Shown here in pieces: positions 1 to 11,554 of a stretch of DNA of 64,000 nt. Position 1 is the first letter of the stretch. Each line of letters opens with the position of its first letter. Position numbers and translations under genes: made by a program. Origin of the DNA: Nyssa sinensis. Lineage: Eukaryota > Streptophyta > Magnoliopsida > Cornales > Nyssaceae. The notes below the pieces were generated by a model. That model saw nothing but the letters and a program-made list of their open reading frames with translations, searched no databases and was not told the DNA's origin. The DNA is taken from NCBI GenBank assembly GCA_008638375.1, contig CM018051.1:39776677-39840676 (forward strand). The letters are read 5' to 3'.

Positions 1-535
1 TCACACTTTGAATATTCACTGTTGGAACTATTTTCCTATCTTTCCTTAGTCATAGTTAATTAGAAAACAAGCGATCTAATTAACCCTAACTACTAAACAA
101 CCCAAGACAAGCACTAAAGGTTTAATCTAGTAGTAGCTTTAAGAATTAGAAAGATCGATGAAGCTAAACAATACAAGCACAAGCGGTTGCATTTAATTTA
201 GTCGAACGTTCTTCCTAAGATCTAGTAATTTCTGACGCAGCAAATCATAAAATCTTAGTTTCTTCACAAATTAAAGGGATCAAACAATTATGGATTTGAT
301 ATCTAATCTAGCATTAGATTGCAACGAATAATAAACTAGTAGGCCTCCTAGTAATTAAACGAGACAATCATGAAAATAAGCATAGAAAAACATCCGATAC
401 TCAAAGCATAAATTGAGCAATAAAAATAAATTAGATCTCACGGTCTTATTGATTCTGAGGCTTTCATTTCCTTCGACCAATTATAAAAAATAGCCTCACA
501 TGGCCATGAAAACTTGAAGGAGAAGTTTGAGAAAA

Positions 536-594
<59 letters not shown>

Positions 595-1089
595 TGCGTG
601 TGTGACGGTTGCTCTTAGAAGCCCTAATTAAAAATAAAATAAAGTCCTAATATAAATAGTAAAGTGGTATTTCAGCTGGAATTCTCACACTAGATATGGA
701 ATTTCCAAAAATAAATCGCGTGGACCCACATATTAGAATTTCGCGCAGCCAAAAACGTCAGCAGTACAGGTGCAGCAACTTCAATCCGGATTTGGACCTT
801 GATTAAGTACACATCTAGAAAAATGCAAAACATGAAAGTTGTAGATCTGTTTCTTGAATTTCCACAGTATCTTGAATCATCAGAATCGGAGCTCGGATGA
901 GAGAGTTATGCCCAAATTACGAAGCGATATTGAAACTATCCGAAAATCGCCCTAATTAGCTTTTTTGCACTTAACTCCTCCATTTGCATCCTAAATCAAA
1001 ATATAAGAATAATGAGTACATTTAGGCACCAAATAAGTATAAAAGACTAAACATTAAGAGAGCAAAATATGACATTTTGCACTCTTATC
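1..1089 (-). mobile_element. LTR terminus of an unclassified LTR retrotransposon, cut by window edge
   Basis: Read on the minus strand, the element begins TGATAAGAGTGCAAAATG at 1089 and runs off the left edge. The TG start, a TATA-like TTTATATTA near 640-660 and a pyrimidine microsatellite suggest an LTR. At 1090 the sequence switches abruptly into the interior of the Tekay 5' LTR, which has its counterpart at 8756, so this element inserted into that LTR. A block at about 720-960 is shared, inverted, with 36340-36560 and 37360-37575. No coding region is seen. The family is unassigned; the LTR interpretation is inference from the terminus and the junction. Confidence 0.6.
541..592. repeat. (GA)n microsatellite
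   Basis: About 26 uninterrupted GA units lie inside the minus-strand LTR-like sequence, just downstream of its TATA-like element when read on the minus strand. Confidence 0.95.
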
Positions 1090-2392
1090 AAATGTTACTC
1101 CTAGCCATGTCATATTCACTTCTTGATGCTGCTAGTTTGTACTCTATACTTGCCTGATGATATGTATTTTTACGATTTGATACTTGCTTCTATTTTTGAT
1201 TTATTGAGATCATGATTAGTAACTTCCTTGTTGATTATATGACATTTCCATGCTAGTTTGTATGTTTTTTCACAACATGTACATCACCTGTGGAAACATG
1301 ATGATCATGATATTATTGAGTACCTGGAGTTATGATCTGTCACAACGTCCATTTGATTCACAGATGCTTGAGGACCCTCAGGTTGATGTTTGGGAGTAGC
1401 CTAATGTTTAGTACATGAGGGACATGTTATATGTACAGAGCTCTAATGTTATCTACTGATGTGGGCGAGGATGGACCTGGGCGTGTGAGGGCACTGTCGG
1501 ACTAGCAGACCTTAGATAGGCACTCATGAGGGTATGCAGTATGCTATATGTATGTCAGCATCTGTTCTGTTAGTATCTTATATCATCCATTGATATTCTG
1601 ATGATGTACTCATGACTCATTTTTATATTGGCATGCCTACATTGATGATATACTTTTGATTCAGATACTCATTGTGAGCTTGTTCATGATTTACCTGTTG
1701 TTATGCTACTTGTTGATGACGTGCCTACCTATCCTTGGATTCAGATTGATATTTTACTACTGTGGCAGCTATATGTTGTTCAGGGCCATTCCTTATATTT
1801 GTTCTATTGATCTATCTTGGGACGTGCCTTTGATATTTCTCCATTTGGTTAGTGACTGGCTACTGTGACATACCTACTATTTATATCTCAATACGATATT
1901 ATTCTTGTTCATTATGATTCTTATCCTTCTTTTGAGTTGACTGTGACCCATGACAGAGCGAGGAGTTTACTTACTGAGCTAATTTAGCTCACTCTAGATG
2001 CATTATTTATTTTTCAAGTCATCAGGCTATAGATGGACCTACAGGCGTACAGACTGACTAGACGCCGAGTATAGTAGCAGGTTGATCTTCCACTAGTGCA
2101 ATGGGCTCTCTCCTTTTTGTTAGTAATGTATCAGACTATATATATAGTTGTTCTAATTCTCCCATGTCTCCACGTCTTGGGGATGTTTTGTAGTTTTGTA
2201 AACTTAAATAATTAACTTAATGTGTGGTTGTACAAGATCACTCTGATGATGGTAGGAGTTTGGTTCTGACATGCTTCACATTTTTATTTGTGTTGTAAAA
2301 TAATGTTAAAATTTAGTCAAGGGAATGACAAATAGTCGCTGCCTCTGGTCATGGATCCCTAATCCACAAAGGATAAGATACGGGTAGTGATA
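1090..2392 (+). repeat. 5' LTR of the Tekay-like element, distal part
   Basis: This stretch is collinear with 8752-10057 (offset about 7662) with scattered substitutions and a few small indels. It ends GTGATA three bases before the primer site; the 3' copy ends GTGACA. The divergence between the two copies indicates an old insertion. It carries the hairpin sequence TGAGCTAATTTAGCTCA at about 1976-1992. Confidence 0.9.
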
Positions 2393-2395
2393 GCG

Positions 2396-2409
2396 TGGTA
2401 TCAGAACCC
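2396..2409 (+). other. Primer binding site, initiator Met-tRNA type
   Basis: TGGTATCAGAACCC lies three bases after the 5' LTR end. It matches the usual TGGTATCAGAGC-type site complementary to the 3' end of plant initiator methionine tRNA, the standard primer for Tekay/Del elements. Confidence 0.88.
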
Positions 2410-2753
2410 AAGGTTCTAATTGTTCATGGGAGATTAGGATTAGATTATTAGGATTTAAGGAAAGTTCAAGAGTCCATTGTCAGGTGAAACCTGTTAATAT
2501 GATTACGTACTTACGTGCCTGTTCAGTATTGATTCTTTTGCAGTAAATGGTCCTGCACTCGTAGTGCTAATAGTGGAATCGAAATGCCTTGACAAGGTAG
2601 AATGCATTTTAGAAAGGATGGTAGAAGTCTTACCTAACCCTCATAATAGTGGGGCTAGACCAGCGCGATAGAACCGTCCTAGTGATCGTGATGTGGGACA
2701 AGGCAATGATAGAGATCAGTCTTATCCTTACAAGTGATTCCAAGACTTAAATC

Positions 2754-3576
2754 CATTGACGTTTGACGGTACGAAAGGCACCACAACAGTTGAAGAATGG
2801 TTATTGGAGATGAACAGAATTTTCAGGATTATGGTTTGCACTGAGGAGGAAAAGGTAGCCTACACCACGTATATGTTTAAAGGAGTGGCACATAAGTGGT
2901 GGTTACTCGAGGAAGCCAGGGAGCCTAACTTGACTTGGTAGCGATTTACGGAGGTTTTGAATGAAAATTACTTTCCTCAAGAGGTGAAAGACCATAAGAT
3001 TGCTGAGTTTATGGTTCTACAACAAGATGGGATAATTGTAGAAGAATATGAGGCTAAGTTCACAGAGTTAGCCAGGTTTGTTCCAAATGTGATCAATACA
3101 GACAATCTAAAGGCTCTCAAGTTTGGAAGAGGTCTAAGATGGCCAATTAAAGATAGAGTTAGACCATTGTGACTAGCCACATACGGTGAGGTGGTGGAAA
3201 CTAGTAAAGATTATAGAGCGTAGTGGAGAAAAGTTTGAAAAGATAAGGGGAAATCAGGAGGCCGAGCAACAGCAGAGATAAAGGAAGAGGATCTTCACTT
3301 TTCAAGCCAGGCACAGGTTCACGTGGATTGGGAGCAGGATCTAGTCAGAGGAAAGTTAACAATAACAATAGAGGTGTACCTAAATGTCCTAGTTGTCAGA
3401 AGTTTCATAGGGGTCCATGTCGCAGGAATACAAATACCTATTACAGTTGTGGTCAAACTGCACAATTTATGAGGGATTGTCCCAGAGGTGGTAGGACAGT
3501 GACCGGGGTCATGATTGCCACATCAGTTTCTATATCACGACCACAGACTAGAAGTGAAGGGCCAAGGAGTGAATAG
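2754..3576 (+). pseudogene. gag: gypsy gag (capsid and degenerate zinc knuckle)
   Basis: Reading frames at 2756-2941, 2957-3172 and 3328-3576 together cover a Retrotrans_gag capsid domain. This includes FDGTKG near the start, the KWW motif, NENYFPQEV and a EYEAKFTELARF segment. They are followed by a basic linker and a CCHC-like knuckle at about 3435-3485. In-frame stops occur at 2939 and 3170 and there is a frameshift before 3328. The knuckle is degenerate: the expected first Cys is Tyr and the His is Phe (YYSCGQTAQFMRDC). Gag would form the particle around element RNA; this copy is non-functional. Confidence 0.88.
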
Positions 3577-3578
3577 CA

Positions 3579-4106
3579 ATGTCAAGGAAGGGTTTTCTTA
3601 TTACACCTGGGGATGTTCTGGCTACCACTTCAGTGGTTGCAGGTACTATTACAGTTTGTTCTCAACCAACAAATTTTTTATTTGATACTGGTTCCATGCA
3701 TTCATTTATATCTCCTACATTTTTTGCTAAATTGAATTTAGAAGTTGAACCCCTAGGCTACATGTTAACTGTTTCGATACCTTCAAGGAGATCACTGTTA
3801 GGGATTGTGATACATAAATCATGTAAGGTAGAAATCATGGGTATGTGGTTTGTTGCTGATTTAATACCTTTGGAGATCTGCGGCTTTGATGTGATTTTGG
3901 GTATGGATTGATTGACTATGAATCAAGCTGTCATTGATTATGTAGCTAAGCGAGTTTCTATTCAGAAACCAGGGCAACCGAGTATTGTTTTTGAAGGGAC
4001 AAGAATAGTTTCTCCACCCTACTTTGTTTCATCTATCCAGGCTAGATGGTTACTCCGCAAGAGATGTCGTGGTTATTTGTGTAGTGCTATTGATACTCGT
4101 TCATAG
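3579..4106 (+). pseudogene. gypsy aspartic protease
   Basis: The frame at 3579-3911 contains the active-site DTGS (FLFDTGSMHSFIS) and the later hydrophobic segment ending VILGMD, typical of retropepsin-like proteases that cut the Gag-Pol polyprotein. A stop follows VILGMD directly; 3912-4106 continues the linker towards RT (VSIQKPGQPSIVFEG). In an intact element this would be fused in frame with gag and RT. Confidence 0.85.
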
Positions 4107-4196
4107 ACGCCTAACTTGGATCAGATTCCTATTGTTAGAGAATTTCTTGATGTGTTTCTGGATGATTTGCCTTGGGATGCTTATTGATCGGGAAAT

Positions 4197-5125
4197 TGAA
4201 TTCAGTATTGATGTATTTCCTAGCACTTCACCTGTGTCCAAGACTCCTTACCGTATGGCACCAGCAGAGTTGAAGGAACTAAAGCTACAACTGCAAGAGT
4301 TGTTAAATAAAGGTTATATACGACCTTAGTTCCTCGCCATGGGGTACTCCAGTGCTATTTGTTAAGAATAAGGAATGGAACTGTGAGACTATGCATTGAC
4401 TATAATGAGTTGAATAAGGTTATTATCAAGAACAAATATCCTTTGCCTAGAGTGGATGATTTACTTAATTAGCTGAAGGTTGCACAGGTCTTTTCCAAGA
4501 TTGATTTACGGTCGGGATACCATCAGTTGAAGGTTAAACCAGAAGATATAGAAAAGACAACATTTAGGACCCGTTATGGGCAATACGAGTTCTTAGTAAT
4601 GCCTTTTGGAGTGACTAATTCCCCAACTGCATTTATGGATTTAATGAATAGAGTTTTCAAGCAGTACTTGGATAATTTTGTGATTGTGTTTATTGATGAT
4701 ATGTTGATTTATTTTAAAGATGCAGAGGAATATGAAGAGCATTTAAGAAAATAGTTACAGAAGTTATGGGAGCGAAAATTGTATGCCAAGTTAAAGAAAT
4801 GTAAGTTTTGGCTTTCCAGTATTGCATTTCTTAGGCATGTGATTACTAAGAATGGGATCTCAGTAGATTCTCAGAAGATAAAGGCTATTATAAATTGGCC
4901 TCGGCTGACCAATGTTATCGAAGTCCGTAGTTTTATTGGTTTGGCTGGGTACTACAGGAGACTTGTTAAAGATTTCTCCAAGAGAGCAGCACCGATCACA
5001 CAGTTAACCAGGAAGAATAATCCTTTTGTGTGGACTAAGGAGAGAGAAAAGAGTTTTCAGGAATTAAAGGACCGTCTAATGACCACATCGATTTTGACAA
5101 TACCTAGATGGGACGAAAGGTTTTG
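4197..5125 (+). pseudogene. pol: gypsy reverse transcriptase
   Basis: Conserved RT blocks appear in order: [14 protein letters not shown] with GYIRP, then [13 protein letters not shown] at 4497-4535, [21 protein letters not shown] at about 4564-4625, and the catalytic FIDD (VFIDDMLIY) near 4690. Thumb and connection motifs follow at 4779-5126 (GHVI-like RHVITKNGI, FIGLAGYYRRLVKDFSK). The active-site aspartates are retained. Frames break near 4327, 4470, 4753 and 5125, so no continuous protein is possible. Confidence 0.92.
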
Positions 5126-5509
5126 AGATTTATAGCAATGCGTCATATCAGGGCTTAGGATGTGTACTGATGCAGAATGGTATAGTAGTAGCCTATGCTT
5201 CACGACAACTAAAGCCACTATGAGAAGAGCTACCCAACTCATGATCTAGAATTCGCAGCCGTTGTGTTTGCATTAAAGATTTGGAGGCACTATCTTTATG
5301 GAGCAACCTGTGAGATTTTTACTGATCACAAGAGTCTCAAGTATTTATTTACACAGTGGGAGCTCAATATGAGACAGCGTAAGTGGCTAGAGTTAATCAA
5401 GGACTATGAGCTTGCGATACAGTATCACCCGGGAAAAGCTAATGTAGTAGCAGATGCCCTTAGCATGAAGTCGTTAGGGAATCTTGCTTATCTGTTGACT
5501 ACATGGTAG
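5126..5509 (+). pseudogene. gypsy RNase H domain
   Basis: Fragments read as a DASYQGLGCVLMQ-like segment (here with Asn for the first Asp), then YASRQLK, a damaged HDLE segment at about 5240, and [12 protein letters not shown] with [13 protein letters not shown] and [14 protein letters not shown] at 5264-5509. This is the order of gypsy RNase H, which removes the RNA template during cDNA synthesis. It is frameshifted near 5220 and 5264. Confidence 0.9.
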
Positions 5510-5689
5510 GAGCTATTGAAAGAATTGGAGTCGATGGAGATAGAGGAGATCCTACCAGACTCTAGGGCAATGTTTGCTAATGTGAGGGTTGGACTGGCAA
5601 TATAGATAAGGTCAGAGAATTGCAAGGCCGGGATGAGAAGTTAGTCAAATTGCGAGGAGATGCTGAGACAGAAAGAATCCAAATTTTTT

Positions 5690-6560
5690 TTTTTTTGAGA
5701 TGGAATGCTGTACTATTGGGACACAATTTGTGTACTAGATGTACCAGAGATTAAAGAAGAAATTCTTAGTGAGGCGCACAATTCTAGATTTTCTATTCAT
5801 CTTAGGGAATGCCAAGATGTATCATAATGTTCAGGGTAATTATTGGTGGTCTGGTATGAAAAGGGACATAGTTGAGTATGTAGCACGGTGTGTAAGATAC
5901 CAACAAGTTAAAGCTGAACACTAAAGGCCCAGTGTACTGCTACAACCACTCCTAATACCAGAATGGAAATGGGAGCATATCGCTATGGACTTTGTGTCAG
6001 GATTGCCAAAGACTTCACATGGGAACAATTCGATATGGGATGATTGTGGATAGGTTGACGAAGACGGCACACTTCCTAGTGACTAGGATGACTCAGACAC
6101 TGGAAAGGTTAGCTGCACTTTATATTAGGGAGATTGTCCGGTTACATAGAGTTCCAATTTCTATAGTATCTAACCTGAGACCCGAGATTTATATCCCGAT
6201 TCTGGAAGAGTTTACAAGGAGCGATGGGCACAGAGCTTAATCTCAGTACTGCACATCACCTAGAAACAGATGGAAAATCTGAGAGAACAATACTAGACCC
6301 TGGAAGACATGTTACGTTTCTGTGTTATAGATTTTAAAGGAAGCTGGGAAGAACACTTACCCCTAGTAGAGTTCATATACAATAACAGTTATCAGTCCAG
6401 TATTGGCATGGCACCATATGAGGATTTGTATGGAAGGAAGTGCTGATCTCCATTGTACTAGACAGAAGTAAGGGAAAGGAAGATATTTGGCCCAAAGATA
6501 ATAGAGCAAACGACTGCCAAGATTCAGTTGAATAAGCAGCGGCTGTTAGCAACTCAAAGC
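5690..6560 (+). pseudogene. gypsy integrase core
   Basis: The zinc-binding region and YWWSGMKRDIVEYVARC lie at 5739-5924. The catalytic core follows in two frames: [11 protein letters not shown] at about 5975-6010 and [13 protein letters not shown] at 6045-6080. A damaged second Asp region lies near 6170 and an NNSYQSSIGMAPYE-like segment near 6380-6420. Multiple frameshifts are present. The integrase would insert cDNA into host chromatin. Confidence 0.87.
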
Positions 6561-6904
6561 CATCAGAAAAAGTTACGTAGATGTTGTAACAAGGAAATTA
6601 GAATTTGAAGTAGGCGAACTATGTGCTCCTAAAGGTATCGCCTATGAAAGAAGTTGTGAGATTTGGGAAGAAAGGTAAGTTGGGACCATGTTATATTGGA
6701 CCATTTCGGGTCATGGGATGAGTTAGACCAATAGCATATCGACTTGCCTTACCTTCAGAATTGGCGCACGTACATAATGTCTTCCATGGTTTCGCTATTG
6801 AGGCAAATCTTTGCATGCTCCAAGTCAAGTGATTGAACATGAACCCCTGGAAGTTCAAGAGGATCTAACGTATGTAGAACAACCTGTACAAATCTTGGAT
6901 CATT

Positions 6905-7020
6905 GGGAGCAAGTGTTGCGGAACAAGACAATCCCATTGGTGAAAGTGTTATGGAGGAATCATTAGATGGAAGAAGCCACTTGGGAACGGGAAGACGAGA
7001 TATGCGCCAAATATCTGTAA
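6905..7020 (+). pseudogene. Integrase C-terminal chromodomain-like segment
   Basis: The frame reads IPLVKVLWRNH, a stop where a residue is expected, then MEEATWEREDE and CAKYL. The VKVLWRNH..EATWE pattern is the hallmark C-terminus of plant chromovirus integrases, which directs insertion to particular chromatin. The stop (TAG at 6964-6966) interrupts it. Confidence 0.85.
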
Positions 7021-7050
7021 CTTCTTGAACAATAAGGTACGTTAAGTTTA

Positions 7051-7081
7051 GGGGACCAAACTTTTCTAAGGGCGGAGAGAA
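7051..7081 (+). other. Polypurine tract region
   Basis: GGGCGGAGAGAA directly abuts the 3' LTR start TGTAATACCC. Its position and purine content are those of the plus-strand primer. Confidence 0.8.
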
Positions 7082-10057
7082 TGTAATACCCTGACCTACT
7101 TAATTAAATAAATATATTATGATAAGGATGTTTAAGATTAAAAATATAAAAATTAAATTACCGATATATTGGAATGATAACCAGTAGGCCGTGGATAAAA
7201 TTTAAGAAATGGGTAAGTGACATTCAATTGTCCAAAAAGACACGTAAAACGAGAAATGGCCAAAATGATTCGAGCCCGAAGCCGAAATGGAAAAAAATAA
7301 ATAAAATGAAATAAATAAATAAAAAGGTCTATAACTCAGCCAAAAGCTATGAAACTTTAAGTGAAACCAAACTTGGTTTTGAGAATGGAAATGAGTAGGA
7401 AATCGTGTTAGGATCCTAAAACAACTTGAATTATGAAAAATGGTAAAAAAAAATGACCATTTTATGGTTGAAAAATCCACATCGGTGCATCGCCAAAAAA
7501 CTTGAGTGAGGGTCAAAAACTGTAGTTTGTGAGGTCTAAAACTATCCTAAATGAGTTCTTGAGGTTCCAGAATTAATTTGATATAAAACTCTGAAAAAAA
7601 AAAAAAATGGATGTCAAAATCATGAAAAATAGTAGAGGAACTGTTGTAGTTCTGGCGACCGACGTCGGAGAAAGCGCTGAAGAAGATGATTGAAAAATCG
7701 TGGGGATGACGGGTCAGTTGGGCCGAATTTTGGGTCGGGTCAGGACCCGACCAAACACAAATGGGTAAGCTGAACTACATTGTTTAAGGTTTGGATTTTA
7801 AAATTGAATTTACCCTATTCGGTTACAGAAATAACAAATTAGAAATCAGAATTAGGATAACCTAAACCTGGGATAAGGGGAATAGCAGGCGTATGCTATT
7901 CCGGTTCACTTGATAGCCTGAACCGGTCGATTCAAGGACTAGTTGGATTGGTCTAGGGTTTTTACTCACGAAACCTTTGGTTCAATAATTTAAATAAAAT
8001 AAAATAAAACCCTAATTTTTCTAAATTATGATTTGGCCCTAAGATTCTAAAGAATTTTATTCTGGCCCAAGATTTGAGAATTTAATTCAAATAAACCCTT
8101 GAAAAAATAAATTAATAATTAATTAATTAAATTATTTTAAAAATAGGGTAAAATGATTATTTTACCCTTGGGCCATAAATTAAGCAAATAAAGTTCAAAT
8201 TGAGATCCGGAAGAGATTATCTTAACATTTTTAGACATTCCGGACCCAATGGCTGGATCCATTTTGTGAAATTTAGTCTCAAAAATTTAGACATGTAAAA
8301 CGTAAAATTATCATTATACCCTTAATAATACCTAGAGTCAATGAAATACAAAAGATAGTCCATCTTGACTATTTTGGACATTTTGGACTCAACAGGTGGA
8401 TGTCCGTTTTAGCAAAATAGGTATCAGAAAACATGACACGTAAAGTCTAAAATTGTGAAAACATCCATAGACTTAATTTAAGACAGGAAAGGAGCTAAAA
8501 ATTAATTAGAATAAATATTTTTAAACCTAATGATAATATTATTAAAGGAAATAAAGCTAGTAATTAATTAGAAAATGATAAAATAAATCCTTAGAAATTA
8601 ATAATGTTATCAAAAGTACAAAATAAATAAAATGAGTACAGATCTAGTGTAAAATTCATGATTATAGGATCCTCTAAAGGGAAAGAGAAGGAAGCCAACA
8701 TCGAGTAGCAGTAAAGGAGGCTAGTGTAAGGTAAGTAAACCCGAACTCTACATACGTTACTCCTAGCCATGTCACATTCATTTCTTTATGCTGCCAGTTT
8801 GTACTATATACCTGCTTAATGATATTGATTTCCATGATTTGATACTTGCTTTTGTTGTTGATTCATTGAGATCATGATTATTGACATCCTTGTTGATTAT
8901 ATGACATTTCCATGCTAGTTTGTATGTTTTTCCACAACATGTACATCACCTTATGGAAACATGATGATCATAATGTTATTGAGTACCTGGAGTTGTGATC
9001 TGTCACAACGTCCGTCTGATTCATAGCTGCTTGAGGACCTACGGGTCGATGTTTGGGAGTAGCCTAATGTTTAGTTTATGAGGGACATGTTATATGTACA
9101 GAGCTCTGATGTTATCTACTGATGTGGGTGAGGCTGGACCCAAGCGCGTGAGGGCACTGTTAGACCAGCAAACCTTAGATAGGCACTTCATGAGGGTATG
9201 CAGTACCCTATATGTATGTCAGTATCTATTCTGTTAGTATCTTATATCATTCATTGATATTCTGATGATGTACTCATGACTCATTTATATATTGGCACAC
9301 CTACATTGATGATATACTTCTGATTCAGATACTCTTTGTGAGCTTGTTCATGGTTTATATGTTGTTATGCTACTTGTTGATGACGTTCCTGCCCATCCTT
9401 GGATTCAGATTGATATTTTACTACTGTGGCAGCTATATGTTGTTCAGGTCATTCCTTATATTTGTTCTATTGATCTATCTTGGGATGTGCCTTTGATATT
9501 TCTCCATTTGGTTTGTGACTAGCTACTGTAACATTCCGACTGCTTATATCTCAATACAATACTATTCTTATTCATTATGATTCTTATCCTTCTTTTGAGT
9601 TGACCATGACCCATGGCAGAGTGAGGAGTTTACTTACTGAGCTAATTTAGCTCACTTTAGATGTATTATTTATTTTTCAGGTCATCAGGTTATAGACGGA
9701 CCTATAGGCGTATAGACTGACTAGACGCTAAGTATAGTAACAGGTTGATCTTCCTCTAGTGCAATGGATTCTCTCCTTTTTGTTAGTATTGTATCAGACT
9801 ATGTATATAGTGGTTCTAGTTCTCCTATGTCTTCACGTCTTGGGGATGTTTTGTAGTTTTGTAAACTTAAATACTTAACTTAATGTGTGGTTATACAAGA
9901 TCACTCTGATTATGGTAGTAGTTTGGTTCTGACATGCTTTAAATTTTTATTTATGATGTAAAATAATGATAAAATTTAGTCAGGGGAATGGACAAATGGC
10001 CGCTGCCTCTAGTCACGGATCCCGAATCCACATAGGATAAGATATGGGTCCGTGACA
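7082..10057 (+). repeat. 3' LTR of the Tekay-like element
   Basis: It begins TGTAATACCC after the purine tract and ends GTGACA; length 2976 bp. Its last 1.3 kb is duplicated at 1090-2392. It contains the variable module with TTCCGGACCCAATGG (about 8235-8260), repeated in weaker form near 8370-8395, and the hairpin TGAGCTAATTTAGCTCA at about 9638-9654. Repeated in-frame stops exclude host coding sequence. Confidence 0.9.
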
Positions 10058-11542
10058 GTAGTCTTCCAGAAATGACTTCAAGATGGTTCTTCAATTCGGG
10101 GCCATCTCCTTACCTACTCCTGCATCTAGTAGGGGTCAGTACAACAACCACAATAGGAGAAATCTAAATGGAGGTAAGAAAATGTGGTGTCATGCGTATG
10201 CTTGTGCATGTGAAGTGGCACACAAGTGAGTTCAAGGTATGTATCTCATCACAAGCATAAGGTGTCAATAGAGAATATTTTATTTCAAGATCACATTCAC
10301 AATTATCAAAAGAGAGTACTATGTAAATTAATTAAAGATAATCAATTAGAGGAGTTCATAATTTTTTCAAGTCTTTTCAATCCTTAAACTTCCCACTCAT
10401 CAATTCTCAAGTCTTAATCCCAAGACTAATTTCCTAGTCGGCCTCTAGTAAGCATTATGTGTTTTACGGGTTACTAACTCGATGGAGACATACTACCACT
10501 CGTGCGGGTTTACGACTCGCAAGCCAAAGGGAGACATCATCCCAAACACTAATCAAAACCCCGGGTAAATGCAATCTCGCCACGTTCAAAATCACATAAT
10601 TGGCGTGCCCCAATTCTAGTCCATGTTCATTACTTTCTAAGTTTTCATTCTCATATTTTCACGGGCTTATCATTCATATTTATAGTCGCAATTCATCATA
10701 TGTTCACCAATAAGGTTAAACATTCAAGTAATTGCCACTAAATTATCATAAATCCACATCAAGCATGCATTGAGGCATTTTCACAAACACTTGGTGTACA
10801 ATTTGAATTATCAAATATAATACAAGTAAACCCATTTTATAATTTCACTAATCAATCATTTTTGCATTCAACCGAGAGTTATATCAACATCAAGATAGGA
10901 TAAAGATAACTTATTTCATAGCAAGAATTCAACCAATACATAGATTTTCAAAACACATGCAACATATATCCATAAATGCAAAAATGAACAATCTTGTAAT
11001 CAAAGATGAGGTAATAGTAAGATGAAACTATATACAGAAGTCCTATAGCTAGGTTTAGAAATCCCCTACCTTAATTCATTACTTTGTGGTAGAAACCCTA
11101 TCTTTGTTCTTGTTATGTTAGGCTAGAATCTCCAAATTCTCCAACTCCAATGGCGCTTATAGGTGGAGTGAAGCTTGTTCTTCCTTCAATCTCCAAAAAG
11201 AAAGCTTCAATTCTTGATGATCCTTCAAAAATCTCCAAAAGCCCCAATTTTTCTCCCTCTTTTCTCTCTTTTCTCTTCCTCTCTTTCTCTCATTTCATCT
11301 CTTTTACGTAAATGGGTGTGTGTGTCTAGTATGTGTCTTAGGTGTGTAGAGATTTGGCTTTAATAATCCAAAAGGAAGACAAGGGGTGAAATTTCCCTTA
11401 CTGCCCTCCCTTATTTCTTTTTCTCTTTTTTAATTCTAAGCCCTTTTAGTCATTTCATTTAACTTTTTAATTTTTTAATTAAAATTTTACATTATTATTA
11501 TTTTATATTTTGTAAACTAGAACAATTTTTTGGGTCTTTACT
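10058..11542 (-). mobile_element. Gypsy-like LTR fragment, minus orientation
   Basis: Right after the Tekay 3' LTR the sequence becomes a minus-strand LTR fragment. On the minus strand it would start near 11542 with AGTAAAGACCCAAAAAATT. It contains the block at 10440-10600 (trinucleotides around GGAGACAT and GGTTACTAACTCGATGGAGAC) that recurs on the plus strand at 13340-13500. The part near 10080-10180 resembles 24770-24850. It was truncated by, or is the target of, the Tekay insertion. No coding sequence was found. Confidence 0.55.
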
Positions 11543-11554
11543 AGTGACTGCAAA

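Larger units (their letters stand above)
1090..10057 (+). mobile_element. Decayed Ty3/gypsy retrotransposon, Tekay/Del-like (chromovirus)
   Basis: The order is truncated 5' LTR (1090-2392), primer site, gag, protease, RT, RNase H, integrase, chromodomain, purine tract, then full 3' LTR (7082-10057). The 3' LTR is 2976 bp, starts TGTAATACCC and ends GTGACA. The domain order PR-RT-RH-IN defines Ty3/gypsy, and the terminal chromodomain-like segment with a long TGTAATACCC LTR fits the Tekay/Del clade. Frameshifts and stops interrupt every domain, so it cannot move on its own. The 5' LTR lacks its first 1.67 kb in this window because another element is inserted there. Confidence 0.93.
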
